From NCBI GenBank assembly GCA_904501975.1, contig CAJGCZ010000005.1, positions 8,304 to 72,303 of the forward strand: 64,000 nucleotides of DNA, written 5' to 3'. Origin of the DNA: an uncultured Akkermansia sp. GTDB taxonomy: Bacteria; Verrucomicrobiota; Verrucomicrobiia; Verrucomicrobiales; Akkermansiaceae. Below are positions 53,601-61,275 of this stretch, one piece after another (positions within the stretch are counted from its first letter, which is position 1; the number at the start of each line of letters is the position of its first letter). The position numbers and the translations under genes were made by a program. The notes beneath the pieces were generated by a model. That model did no database searches, was not told the DNA's origin, and saw only the letters and a program-made list of their open reading frames with translations.

Positions 53601-56600
53601 CAACTTCAACGTGGTAACGGGTGACGAGGCTGTGATTGCCGCTGACTCTACCGCTTCCTTGACCGGTACGGTCAACTATGTGGGCGACGGTGCAACGGTG
53701 GCCGGTACGGATGTAACGCTGAAGGGTGCTGCCAACGTGGTGCTGAACGGCGCTACGCTGGAGGCAGACGATGCACTGACCCTCACCGGCACGGGTGCAG
53801 GCATTTCCCTGGGTTCCTTCATCACCATTCCTGAGGAGTACAAGGAGTACGCCGACCAGCTGGGCTTGACGGCTCTGCTGAACAAGGAAGCCAGCGCCAA
53901 CGTGGTGATGGGCAACGAGACCAGCTTGGTAGGTAAGACGGTAGAGCTGAGCGCTATGGTGAACATGCTCTCCGACCGCGCCATGGTAACAGGTGGTGAG
54001 GTTGCCCTGAATGGTAACCTGAACATTGTGACCGACGGTGTCAACATCGAGACGACCTCCGAGGATATTTCCTTGGTTGGCGACCTGAACCTGGTGACCC
54101 ACATTGTGTTGGATGACCTGATGAACGCCATCCAGAACGGAACGGCACTGCCCACCGACAATGGTGAGTACACCACGTTGCTGGAATCTGCCGGTGATAT
54201 CAACCTGATTGGTGCAGCCAACGCCGTGCACGGCGATGTGGTGCTGAATGCCAAGGGCGATGTGCTGATGGAGGGTAGCGGCCAGCCGCTGTTCAACACA
54301 GATAGCCTGAACCTGCAGCAGGTGGTAGACCTTGCCGCTAAGCTGGGTGCCGGCGAGCTGCTGGGCACGGCTAAGGACGAGGCTCTGAACCTGATTAAGG
54401 ACTACATCAACAGCAACGATCTCTCCGGTCTGAAGGAGATTGCCCAGCAGTTGGGTGCAGAAGACATCATCAACGGTACCTTGGCTGATGCTAAGGGTAG
54501 CTTGCTTGACTTCATTGCCCAGCATGCCGAGGCTAAGTTGCCGCAGCTTGACCTGACCGGTAATGTGAACGTGGTATCCACCGGCGCTTATGTGCACGGT
54601 GCCAACGTCACCATGAACGGCACAGCCAACTTGGTAACGGATGGTGCCAAGATTGAGGCCGACGGTGCCGTGAGCATGAACGGTATGGCCAACATTGTGG
54701 CCGGTGGCTCCACCGTAAGCGGTACAGACGTGAGCATGTCCGGTGGCATGAACGTGATTGTTGACACGACGCTCGACAACGTGAAGGACGCCATTACTAA
54801 CGGCAGCCTTGACTCCATTGCCACGGGTGGCACAACCCAGACCACGATTGCCGCTAAGGATGAGCTGGTGCTGGATGCTACGGCCAACTTGGTGAATGGT
54901 TATGTATCTCTGAGCTCTGATAACAGCGTGACCATGGAGGGTATTACCAACGTGGTTGCCGGTGAGGCTGAGGTACAGGGTGCTAACTCTGTGGAGATGG
55001 ATGGTGTGCTGAATGTGGTTGCCGGCGGTGCTACCGTGGGCAGCTCTGCAGGCGACATTACCATGGGCGGCGGTATGAACATGATTGTTGACACCAGCCT
55101 GGAGAATGTGGTAGACGCACTCCAGCAGCAGAGCCTGGCTCCGCTGATGCAGGGTGGCAGCGTAGATACCACGCTGACTGCAGCCAGCGATATTACGCTG
55201 AATGCTACGGTGAACGCTGTGAACGGTGGCCAGGTAACGCTGGATGCCGGCGACACCATGAAGATGAGCGGTGCTGTGAACGTGGTTTCCGGCAATGCTA
55301 CGCTGAAGGGTGAAGATATTGTGATGGCCGGCGACAAGAGCGTTGCCGTAGACCTGAACACGCTTCTGCCTGCCGAGTGGGCCGACAAGGCTGCTGAGCT
55401 GGGCCTGAGCGACATGCTGGAGGGCGGCTTGAGCCTGAATGCTGTGGCCGGTGGTGCTAACCTGATTGCCGAAGACGACATTACGATGCGCGGTATCGCC
55501 AGCGTGGTGGTAGACACGAGCATGGGCAACATTATGGAAGCCCTGGCTACGCAGAGCATTGACCCGCTGATTAAGGGTGGTACCTCCGAGACCAACTTGG
55601 AGGCCAACAACATCAACATGCTCTCCAAGCTGAACGTGGTATCCGGCGGCAAGGTTCGCCTTGATGCTGAAAACAACGTGAAGATGGACGGTGTAGCCAA
55701 CATGGTACATGGCAACACGGTGGTTGAGGCCGGCAACACTATCTCTGTGAGCGGTGCTGCTAACGTGGTTGCCGGTGGCGCTACGCTGGATGCCAAGAAC
55801 ATCAAGATGACCGGTAAGGGCAGCATCTCTGCTGACCTGGAGGGCCTGCTGCCTGCCGATTGGGCAGAGAAGGCCGCTGAGCTGGGCTTGACGGATGTGC
55901 TGGAGAAGGGCGTGAATGTGAACGCTGTAGCCGGTGGCGCTAACTTGCTTGCCGATGAGGACATCACCATGGGCGGTATGGCCACCTTTGTGGTTGACAC
56001 TACCGTGGAGAACGTGGTGGATGCCTTGAAGCAGATGAGCATTGACCCGCTGCTGCAGGGTGGCACGACCGAGACTGTGCTGAGCGCTGAGCGCGAGATT
56101 CACATGAACTCTCTTGTGAATGTGGTATCCGGTGGCAAGGTAACGGTTGAGGCCGGCCGCAACGTGAACATGAGCGGTGTGGCTAACGTGGTGAATGGTA
56201 ACGCGGTGGTAGACGCCGGCGAGACCATTTACATGTTCGGTGCCGCTAACGTGGTTTCCGGTGGTGCTGATTTGACGGCTGATTACATCGAGATGACGGG
56301 CAATGGCTCCATCAACGGTAAGATTGCCGGCGTGCTTGAGAGCGTGCTTCCGGGTGTGGATCTGCCCACCAACGGTTCTGTCAACGCTATTCTTGGCGAA
56401 GGCACATCGCTGGATGCAGACAAGGTGGCTCTGAGCGGTGCTCTGAACGTGGTTGACGGTGCTACGGTATCCGGTGATGATAGCGTGCTGATGAACGGTA
56501 ACGTGAACATGCTGTCCAACAATGCTCAGGTTGTATCTGAAAACGGTAACATCACTATCAACGGTGGTGCCGGTGTGCAGAGCGTAACCACGATGGAGAA

Positions 56601-57321
56601 CGCCAGCCTGACGGCCGAGAAGGGTAAGGTTGTATTCAACAATGCTCTTGTTGGTAGCACTGATAGCACGGTAACAGCCGGCCTTGGTATGACGGTGAAG
56701 GGTAATTCCTCTGTTCAGCTGAACGATGTTCTGCTGGGCGGCGAGACCCTCGTTTCCGCCGACTCCGACCTTGAGATTGACGGCATGCTCCGCACCAACG
56801 ATGGTACCTTCATCGAGAACATGGGTAGCCTGCAGTTGAACGATGTGGCCCTGTCCGCCGGTAGCGAGCTGTTCAACGGTGGTGTCATTCAGATTGACGG
56901 CGACTTGTCCTTGGATAGCGCTAAGCTTACCTTCGTGATTGAGTCCCTGACCAACAACGATACGGCTATTACCCTTGGTGCCAATGCCAACATTACCGCT
57001 GCCGACATCACGAATGTAACCTTCGTGATTGAAAGCGACAAGGTGGCCAGCGCTCTGTACAACTACGAGGAGTTCTCCTTCGTGCTGTTCGAGAACGCCA
57101 GCGCCGAGGACTTCAGCCTGGTAGAGGCCGCCTTGGCTCAGAACGAAATTACCTTCACCATCAATGGTGCTACCTGGAGCGACTTCAATGATGAGCTCGA
57201 GGTTCGCCACGAGGGTGGTAACATCGTGATTATGGGTAACGTGGTCATCCCCGAACCCACCACCGCTACGCTGAGCTTGCTGGCCCTGGCTGCCCTTGCA
57301 GCCCGCCGCCGCCGCAAGTAA
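47635..57321 (+). CDS. giant repeat surface protein with PEP-CTERM-like sorting tail
   Basis: 3,228 residues. Signal region MKLHLPIGLRKALLAVFAVV up to about residue 37. An Ala/Tyr/Glu helical region follows at about 50-290. The rest, almost 2,900 residues, is a Gly/Asn/Thr/Val-rich repeat domain (units like GTVNATEGDVTLNGTINLTT and GGMV-type turns) typical of right-handed beta-helix adhesins of the filamentous haemagglutinin kind. It includes five 43-residue repeats (nt 50293-50937). The C-terminus, PEPTTATLSLLALAALAARRRRK, is the PEP-CTERM-like tripartite tail of Akkermansia-type exported proteins. No autotransporter barrel. Probably a surface fibre or adhesin. GC3 rises sharply from about nt 51500 onward. 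Confidence 0.9.
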   Translation: MKLHLPIGLRKALLAVFAVVAPATVAVTVASASALAEGVATISDLPDSVIAVVGDKVSTYNNDVAQKAYEDAYDAAENTTAYTEAYNAAFSSTREEVSKQYAADAQTKAQNSAEYKTVGSNAYTNAWNEKESERLAAQQLAENAKRTEIYAAAYAEALKEDISLSNLGSYYARYEELYEQYKKDGLKWYQASAKALETVGNEIAEDKAEAAVATEKSQAEITAAGTTAYNEYGKSYAEDARDAAQSQYLEGIYNTEYDRAFKAEGKTAGEAAGLAAGAGVQDAAGKEAVNNAAYVYSTTYGSEKVTYKDKNGNTVTVDLHTNKADFTEFGLDNKSSEKTDIAKMELQNGNLVLDKESYYDVAIGEETTNDVAHGEDHAHNVVNNAEVQYRIHDYELDETIDLEEGSVITTNPANSITIGTEDAAGGIKASTVDMDALAGITVQNGSYLTATDVDLSSESGTITVTGEGTTLQGEEVRLAGDKIVLSDGASVSTTGAATALPDGDLATYVENTTYDVTLNADTSIAITGAAEVKLPNGETTYLPTSVSGKDVLLSSTGGIEVSDGAKVAGTNSVKVDAASFTASNKADVNAIKVDISTTGDITVSESTIGTDTKSVVSLVSKDGDVNIIGDIIDPKHRTSNTQIAGKHIEIAGKNVIWDGGKIRTSADGSSFSMTAEEKLLIMDGADMYARGSALFQGGDIVMSGAYLNLQHAVTDLVATSGNIVLNGNPTAEDFAAYGITPHDGWYTATYILSTKAITLTANNGGIALKKAYIECSNDVTTLTAGGAISLTEGAHIKGRAITLIGDSLLLSGKDTYLNASGYDEKNIPGNLTLTFENGITISDGAKVSADRNISMTTTNGDISISGATANLVTEKGFVNLSAGNSINLTGVTTSGKTGVSMTATNGSITSNGGIASTDGSVVLGAGQDLNLTGVTTSGKTGVSLTATNGSITTDGDITSTDGSVVLNAGQNLNLTGAATSGKGNVSLTATKGSITTDGDITSTDGSVVLNAGQNLNLTGAATSGKTGVSLTATNGSISADGNITSSEGAVVLSSGKALSLNGVTVSGKTGVSLTSTNGGITTNGNIGSEKGSVILDSNGAIALNTGSVISAGADVKLTSSSPLVSNTITGSTINAGGEFSMVGGVYDGLFIDHPTSGFHSITDSTITAGSLVNMVGLTNTINGTVTDSVSTTNVSGNVVTLGSAGATLYNDINGGFVTSTTGDIVLNAMANNVQGSSVLTSKQGSITLNGSTVENLDGLLKLVGSFIPDLPDITANMVSGTLNAGQKVSMDATGNLLTGGTVQGGTGVALNGAINALTGSNVIATNGDIDVIADEGVGGTLLKAALELAEENGVKLGDLGEWTSVLEGLTGDNGINLMTAGSLTADNGYVTMDGLANVMTGGTVNAGELVTLDGAINAVTGGSLTGSSVAMQASEGKSLNIGGIISSLLKQDQEGESGEGTEGDSALGSGDSTISDLLANLDTTLLEGNANLLIGSVDENGVYSTNVTATGGDVTLDGKLNVLVGSSVNAQAGSVNLDGTANVLVNGSIAAGNTVTLDGAINAVSGNITGGSVEFVAGEDKELNLGGLISSMLGSKDTEGELNPDGELGEQLPDGVQPDAEKDNGLADLLDNLDTLTLAGNVNLMMGGTVEATTGNVLMDGTANIMTAGTVKAKDTVALNGTINAVIDGTVSGGNVEFKATENSSLDLGGILSGLIGSNETEEGDGESSDNMFSDLIENLGDDVLKGNINLVTGGDVDATTGNVSMDGTLNLLTGGTVSAANGAVTLNGTANVLAGGTVNNSQNVELKGAVNAVTGGLVEGDSVTFGAAENGLAVGEMLGSLLESAQIEGLEGVSDMLAGLNLNGNANLVTGGTVNATEGDVTLNGTINLTTGGMVSTTTGDVLVNGSLNIVTGGSMDAADQLTLNGPANIVTGGTLSGGSVELKGDDMPLGSLVGGLLDGVLEGVELPEELNGLVSGSVTDVLNNLTGNFNVVTGDEAVIAADSTASLTGTVNYVGDGATVAGTDVTLKGAANVVLNGATLEADDALTLTGTGAGISLGSFITIPEEYKEYADQLGLTALLNKEASANVVMGNETSLVGKTVELSAMVNMLSDRAMVTGGEVALNGNLNIVTDGVNIETTSEDISLVGDLNLVTHIVLDDLMNAIQNGTALPTDNGEYTTLLESAGDINLIGAANAVHGDVVLNAKGDVLMEGSGQPLFNTDSLNLQQVVDLAAKLGAGELLGTAKDEALNLIKDYINSNDLSGLKEIAQQLGAEDIINGTLADAKGSLLDFIAQHAEAKLPQLDLTGNVNVVSTGAYVHGANVTMNGTANLVTDGAKIEADGAVSMNGMANIVAGGSTVSGTDVSMSGGMNVIVDTTLDNVKDAITNGSLDSIATGGTTQTTIAAKDELVLDATANLVNGYVSLSSDNSVTMEGITNVVAGEAEVQGANSVEMDGVLNVVAGGATVGSSAGDITMGGGMNMIVDTSLENVVDALQQQSLAPLMQGGSVDTTLTAASDITLNATVNAVNGGQVTLDAGDTMKMSGAVNVVSGNATLKGEDIVMAGDKSVAVDLNTLLPAEWADKAAELGLSDMLEGGLSLNAVAGGANLIAEDDITMRGIASVVVDTSMGNIMEALATQSIDPLIKGGTSETNLEANNINMLSKLNVVSGGKVRLDAENNVKMDGVANMVHGNTVVEAGNTISVSGAANVVAGGATLDAKNIKMTGKGSISADLEGLLPADWAEKAAELGLTDVLEKGVNVNAVAGGANLLADEDITMGGMATFVVDTTVENVVDALKQMSIDPLLQGGTTETVLSAEREIHMNSLVNVVSGGKVTVEAGRNVNMSGVANVVNGNAVVDAGETIYMFGAANVVSGGADLTADYIEMTGNGSINGKIAGVLESVLPGVDLPTNGSVNAILGEGTSLDADKVALSGALNVVDGATVSGDDSVLMNGNVNMLSNNAQVVSENGNITINGGAGVQSVTTMENASLTAEKGKVVFNNALVGSTDSTVTAGLGMTVKGNSSVQLNDVLLGGETLVSADSDLEIDGMLRTNDGTFIENMGSLQLNDVALSAGSELFNGGVIQIDGDLSLDSAKLTFVIESLTNNDTAITLGANANITAADITNVTFVIESDKVASALYNYEEFSFVLFENASAEDFSLVEAALAQNEITFTINGATWSDFNDELEVRHEGGNIVIMGNVVIPEPTTATLSLLALAALAARRRRK
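50293..50937 (+). repeat. five tandem 129-bp repeats inside the giant gene
   Basis: The sequence AACCTGACC (or a close variant) recurs at 50293, 50422, 50551, 50680 and 50809, spaced exactly 129 bp. Each unit encodes 43 residues containing SGKTGVSLTATNGSI and TSTDGSVVL. The units are nearly identical at DNA level, so copy number can change by recombination without a frameshift. Confidence 0.9.
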
Positions 57322-57449
57322 GGCGCACACAGCGCTATGGCCCACCCAAGCCATAGATGCTGACCATTCTCAGCCTGCACTTGGGGTGCTTCGGTAGCTC
57401 AAGTGCGGGTCCTGGGTAAAACATATATTATTGTTATTCTATTCTATTC

Positions 57450-57482
57450 AGAGGTCTGTCCTTCGCGGGGCAGGCCTCTTTT
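57450..57482 (+). terminator. terminator of the giant gene
   Basis: Stem AGAGGTCTGTCC / GGGCAGGCCTCT (two mismatched or G-T positions) with a TTCG-type loop, followed by TTTTGCTC. Two more hairpins lie before it (CTATGG/CCATAG near 57335 and GCACTTG/CAAGTGC near 57378). Confidence 0.65.
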
Positions 57483-57538
57483 GCTCTTCGAGCAAAAAAG
57501 TTGGATGTTGGATATTGAATGTTGGAAGTGGGAGTTCC

Positions 57539-57676
57539 GCTCGCCTGTAGGCGAGCCTATACCCCGTACCACGCACCGCAGGTGCGTTCTTCACTACAGC
57601 GGTAGCTGTTCTTCACCATCAGCCGCAGGCTGATTCTTCACCATGCCCAACGGGCATTCTTCACTACAGCGTTAGC
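57539..57676 (+). repeat. mini-hairpin array B
   Basis: CTCGCC-TGTA-GGCGAG (57539-57554), spacer, CGCACC-GCA-GGTGCG (57572-57586), TTCTTCACTA, CAGC-GGTA-GCTG (57597-57608), TTCTTCACCA, TCAGCC-GCA-GGCTGA (57619-57633), TTCTTCACCA, TGCCC-AAC-GGGCA (57644-57656), TTCTTCACTA, CAGC-GTTA-GC (decayed). Heptamer-like TTGAATR remnants flank it on both sides. No gene lies between the giant gene and 57757. Confidence 0.88.
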
Positions 57677-57756
57677 CATCATTTCACTTTCAACATTCAC
57701 CATTCAATATTCAACATCCACTTGAAAATGGGGTGCCATTATGTTTTAATAGGGGT

Positions 57757-58320
57757 ATGCCGAGGTTTCAGTCTGCTATTTCCGGAGAACCGCCTACGCC
57801 GCCGAAGGGAGCGTGGACGCCGGAGGCTGTGCGGCAATATGCAGAGCTTTGTTTGCTGTGGGCCGGGATAAAACACTTGGGGTGGAGCTTTGATTTTGAC
57901 CGAGGTAAACGCCGCTTGGGTTGCTGCAATTTTCGGTACTTGCGTATTTCCTTATCGCTCTATTTTGTGGAGCATTATAAGGAGAGGAATCCGGAGTTGA
58001 TATTGCGCACGATTTACCACGAGCTGGCGCACGCGTTGGCGTATGTGTACCACCGGGCAACGGGGCATGGGGCATGCTGGAGGTTTTATTGTGCGCAGTT
58101 GGGGATTCCGAATGAGCGGGCCTCGTGCTCATGCCCGGATTTTGCGCCGGAGGCGGAGCGCCCCTATCGCTATGCGATTTGCCACGCGGAGACGGGCGAG
58201 GTGTTCCGCCGCTACAAGAATCGACCCCGCATTAGTGCGGAGCGTTTGGCACAAGCCTATATTCGCGGGCGGGCAGAGGAAACCCGGGGCAAGTTGCGCC
58301 TTGTGGAGCTGAATGTTTAA
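57757..58320 (+). CDS. SprT-like zinc metalloprotein
   Basis: 187 residues from the ATG at 57757. SprT-like domain: VRQYAELCLLWAGIKHLGWSF, RLGCCNFRYLRISLSLYFVE, then zinc motif HELAHA (His88, Glu89, His92) followed by His104 in ATGHGACWRFYCAQLG. The C-terminal part contains Cys residues (SCSCPDF, YAICH) that may form the zinc ribbon found in SprT/Spartan relatives. A role in proteolysis of DNA-bound proteins is known for eukaryotic members; the bacterial function is unclear. Its stop codon lies within the start of a heptamer repeat tract. Confidence 0.9.
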   Translation: MPRFQSAISGEPPTPPKGAWTPEAVRQYAELCLLWAGIKHLGWSFDFDRGKRRLGCCNFRYLRISLSLYFVEHYKERNPELILRTIYHELAHALAYVYHRATGHGACWRFYCAQLGIPNERASCSCPDFAPEAERPYRYAICHAETGEVFRRYKNRPRISAERLAQAYIRGRAEETRGKLRLVELNV

Positions 58321-58369
58321 TGTTGAATGTTGAATGTTGAATGTTGAATGTTGAATGTTGAATGTTGAA
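58321..58369. repeat. heptanucleotide tandem repeat (TGTTGAA)7
   Basis: Seven perfect copies of TGTTGAA. The seven bases before it (TGTTTAA, 58314-58320) are a one-mismatch copy whose TAA is the stop codon of the SprT-like gene. Fragments with the same 7-bp phase (TTGAATR) lie near 42430, 47200, 57505, 57690 and 61250. Confidence 0.95.
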
Positions 58370-58389
58370 ACGATTTGTTATTCCTTGCT

Positions 58390-58814
58390 GTTGATAAAGG
58401 GGAGTTTGTGGAAGTACGAGGGACGAATTCCGAAGGACGAATTTACCGCGAGCGCAGCGAGCCGAATTCGGAGCCCCGGTTGAGGGGCGATATAAAATAG
58501 ACCGGGGTGGAGCCGCTGCGCGGCGGAACCCCGGGTTATCCACCCATCAATTGGAACCCCGGAGGGGTGGCATAAAGGGTTGCGTCATGTTGTAGTTCGT
58601 TTATTATCTATGGCATTGCAAGAAAAACATGTGCAAATATTGAAGCCACGCATTATGCCACCCCTGAACGGGGTTCCAATATATATTTTCCTCTTTCCCG
58701 GGGTTACGCTGCTGCGCAGCTCCACCGCCGGGCTACCATATTCCGCCCGCCGGGCTCATAAATTCCGTTCGCTGCGCTCACATTAACCGGCCCCACAAAT
58801 TGCCATTTGTGGGG
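58390..58814. repeat. second large palindromic intergenic element
   Basis: Same module set as the element at 41809: GTTGATAAA border, GAGCGCAGCGAGCC, GAGCCCC..GGGGC, CCGC-TGC-GCGG, CCCC-GGA-GGGG followed by TGGCAT, then an AT-richer centre, then the same modules inverted (ATGCCACCCCTGAACGGGGT, GCTGC-TGC-GCAGC). It ends in a perfect palindrome with arms CCCCACAAAT / ATTTGTGGGG (58791-58814). No ORF with family features. Two copies make it a genuine dispersed repeat. Confidence 0.75.
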
Positions 58815-58834
58815 CTAACACCGAAACATAAAAT

Positions 58835-58867
58835 CCCCCGGGACAAGGCGTTTCCTTATCCCGGGGG
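58835..58867 (-). terminator. intrinsic terminator of ddh
   Basis: Minus-strand stem CCCCCGGGATAAGG / CCTTGTCCCGGGGG (one G-T pair) with a 5-nt loop, followed by ATTTTATG; 24 bp past the ddh stop. Confidence 0.8.
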
Positions 58868-58891
58868 GGAGTGGGGTGAAAAATGTGTGAA

Positions 58892-59773
58892 TTAGACCAA
58901 CTGTGCAATGAGGGCCTCGCGGTCGCCGGGGCAGAAATCCATGGGGGGGATTTCCGGCAGGGTGTAGCAACCGGGGGTCAAGCGCATGCTGGCGCGGGCG
59001 GCGCATACCATCACCTGGGCGGTGAGGGCGGGGTTGTTGATGCGCATCTCAAACTTGAAGATTTGGTTTTGTGTGGTGCCGGAAACGCCCTTGCGCTCCA
59101 TGTATACACCGTGGCCCATGTCCTTGAGGGAGTCGATATCCGGAACCTGCTGCACGTGTGTTTCGTCGTGGCAGAAGTAGTCGTCGGCCTTGATGGCGGC
59201 TTCTACCACGGCAAAGTCGGCACCGTCCTCGAGCTGCACGTAGACCATGCGGCGGTGCACGCCGGAGCCGGTGGGAATGGTGAGGGAGAGGGCATCCTTA
59301 ACGCCGGCCTTGGAGCGGGCAACCACGCTGTGGCCCATGCTCATGCCGGGGCCGAAGTTGGTGTAGGTGATGCCCTTGGGTGCCATGGCAAGCATCATGG
59401 TGCGCATGACGGAGTCAGAACCCGGATCCCAACCGGCGGAGATAACGGCAACGGCGTTGTTGGCTTGGGCTTGAGCGCCGAGGGAGCGGCGCAGGGCAAC
59501 GATGCCGCCGTGGATGTCGTAGCTGTCTACCGTGTTGATGCCTTTGGCCAGCAGGGGCAGGGCGGTTTCTTCTACGCTACGGGTGGGGGTGCAAAGCAGA
59601 GCTACATCTACCTCACCGAGCTCGTCGATGTTTGACACGGTTTTTATGCCGTGCACAGGGGCGCTGCCTGCTCGGCGTACAATGCCTACTAATTCCATAT
59701 CAGGGGCTGCACGCAGTGCGTCGACTGAGTACTTACCGATATTTCCGTATCCTACGATGGCGACCTTAATCAT
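58892..59773 (-). CDS. ddh: meso-diaminopimelate D-dehydrogenase
   Basis: NADPH-dependent one-step reductive amination of tetrahydrodipicolinate to meso-DAP for lysine and peptidoglycan. 293 residues from MIKVAIVGYGNIGKYSVDAL, the Rossmann start. Also present: LLCTPTRSVEETALPLLAKG, NTVDSYDIHG, AVISAGWDPGSDSVMRTMM, TYTNFGPGMSMGHSVVARSK and the C-terminal INNPALTAQVMVCAARA. Length is slightly below the 320 of Corynebacterium Ddh. Monocistronic with its own terminator. It implies DAP in the cell wall, consistent with the two L,D-transpeptidases. Confidence 0.95.
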   Translation of the reverse strand: MIKVAIVGYGNIGKYSVDALRAAPDMELVGIVRRAGSAPVHGIKTVSNIDELGEVDVALLCTPTRSVEETALPLLAKGINTVDSYDIHGGIVALRRSLGAQAQANNAVAVISAGWDPGSDSVMRTMMLAMAPKGITYTNFGPGMSMGHSVVARSKAGVKDALSLTIPTGSGVHRRMVYVQLEDGADFAVVEAAIKADDYFCHDETHVQQVPDIDSLKDMGHGVYMERKGVSGTTQNQIFKFEMRINNPALTAQVMVCAARASMRLTPGCYTLPEIPPMDFCPGDREALIAQLV

Positions 59774-60223
59774 GGTGAGATTGTGTGGGGCTTGCGTTCT
59801 TGTGAAGGCTTGCGGCAAGAGTCTCTTTTTTCTTGCTGCGCGCGTATTTTACACAATTCGCCCCGCCAACGCAAGTGCAGACTTGCAGGTTGATGTAATT
59901 TTTAGAATTATTCTATGTGCGAGAGTGGGGCAAAATGCGCGTTGTGTGTACAAATGAGCCGATTTTTTGTTCTTTAAGTAAAGTTAAGCATCTTTTATGG
60001 TGAAAATTTGTTATTTTATGGGGTGATAACACATTTTTTTCTGTACAAGCCATTCGTAAAGGAATAGCATAGAGACGCGCGGAGAATTTTCTGCATGCCT
60101 TAGGCAAACGGAAGGGGTGTGGGGAAGCAAAGCGCATCATGAACACTCTCAAACTCTCTCTCCGGGTATGTGTGCGGGGACGGATTACCGTGCGCGCATA
60201 GGTGCTTGGGGAACCGAATAGCA
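59774..60223. other. intergenic region between divergent ddh and the PEP-CTERM gene
   Basis: 450 bp without a gene I can support. The middle is AT-rich. The only structure seen is the dyad at 60009-60031, annotated separately. Confidence 0.6.
60009..60031. promoter_or_regulatory. possible operator dyad
   Basis: TGTTAT, 11 bp, ATAACA: an inverted repeat of 6-bp arms, about one helical turn plus apart, 190 bp upstream of the PEP-CTERM protein gene. Could bind a dimeric regulator; weak evidence. Confidence 0.25.
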
Positions 60224-60973
60224 ATGAAACAGACTCTGATTTCTCTACTTGCCTTGGCCGGGCTTGCCGCGGCTGAGGACGTGACGTTTTCCTCCGTGGC
60301 CGCGTTGAGCGGTTACGGTGGGTTGGATTTTAATATATCGCAAGGCAGTTGGTTATCTATTTCCGGCGGTCAGTGGGATTACGATACGCAGCACTATGGG
60401 CGCCTCAACTCGGTGTCTCTGTATCTGATACCCGCAGCGTATACGCAGTACAACATGAGCACCGGTTTCGGTGTGGGTATTTATGAGAAACGCGGCAGCG
60501 GCGAGGACGCAAGCTGGGTTTTTCTGGGCAGAACGGATTGGTTTGCCGCCGGCTCGGATTTTTTTGCAGGGGCGCACACCTTCCGAATGGTGGATGAGGT
60601 GGTGCTGAGCGTGGATAAGACTTACACGATGGCCTTTATTGCCGGTAGTGAGTATTACGACGGGCTTATCCCGGGCTCTGTACGCCGTGGCATGGATGGT
60701 GCTACTTGGTGGGTGGGTGAGCAACCGCTTACATCTACCGAGGCGCTGGCAGCTATTGGTTTGCTGCGCGAGCCGGGCGATGCTACAGGCACGGTGCTGC
60801 TTTATGCTGCCGGTGATTCGGGCGAGGTAATGGGGGTAACGCCGTATGTTGCCGTCAACGTGACGCCCTTTGATGCCGGCAACGTAAACCCGGTGAATGT
60901 GCCGGAGCCGACCACGGCTACGCTGAGCCTCCTCGCTCTTTGTGGCTTGGCTGCCCGCCGCAGAAGAGCATAA
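60224..60973 (+). CDS. small exported PEP-CTERM-type protein
   Basis: 249 residues from MKQTLISLLALAGLAAAEDV, a signal peptide. The frame is open to 60170, but that part is not signal-like. The body is beta-rich with aromatic residues (GQWDYDTQHYGRLNSVSLYLIP, TYTMAFIAGSEYYDGLIPG), perhaps a jelly-roll. The C-terminus VPEPTTATLSLLALCGLAARRRRA is almost identical to that of the giant protein, so both should follow the same sorting route. No exosortase gene is in the window. Function unknown. Confidence 0.85.
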   Translation: MKQTLISLLALAGLAAAEDVTFSSVAALSGYGGLDFNISQGSWLSISGGQWDYDTQHYGRLNSVSLYLIPAAYTQYNMSTGFGVGIYEKRGSGEDASWVFLGRTDWFAAGSDFFAGAHTFRMVDEVVLSVDKTYTMAFIAGSEYYDGLIPGSVRRGMDGATWWVGEQPLTSTEALAAIGLLREPGDATGTVLLYAAGDSGEVMGVTPYVAVNVTPFDAGNVNPVNVPEPTTATLSLLALCGLAARRRRA

Positions 60974-61275
60974 GGTGAGGAATTTTTGTAGAAGTACGAG
61001 GGACGAATTCCGACATACGAATTGGTGAGTTCCGCGCCTTACGGCGCAAAGATAGCAAAGCTTAGCATAAGCTGCCGCCCGCGCCTGAAAGCACGGCCCG
61101 CCACGGCATATCAAGCGAGCGCTGCGAACGGAATAACAAGAAAACCGGTGGTGAAGACGCGTGAGCGCCGACACCACCGGTTGCTTTTGGGAATGCAGAA
61201 AGTGTACCGTTTAGCGTAACAATAAACTTAACGCAGAAGGTGCACTTTCAACATTCTACTTTCAATATTCCGGCT
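60974..61275. repeat. intergenic stretch with repeat fragments
   Basis: Carries GTACGAGGGACGAATTCCGA, also found at 58418, a mini-hairpin GCGCC-TTAC-GGCGC (61034-61047; GTAA loop on the minus strand), and a GCGAGCGCTGCGAACGGAAT module. TTGAATR-like heptamer remnants lie at its end. No gene seen. Confidence 0.6.

Noticed and set aside
52387..57354. 1,655-codon open frame on the minus strand opposite the giant gene
   Set aside because: Produced by the strong codon bias and repeats of the giant gene; it has no signal, domain or ribosome-binding site and mirrors the repeat period.
57572..57666. Mini-hairpin arrays considered as CRISPR arrays
   Set aside because: The constant part is only 10 bp and the variable parts are self-complementary hairpins shared among all arrays, not unique spacers. 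No CRISPR array was found in the window.
59774..60223. A hidden small gene between ddh and the PEP-CTERM gene
   Set aside because: Frames on both strands are short and lack recognisable features or ribosome-binding sites.
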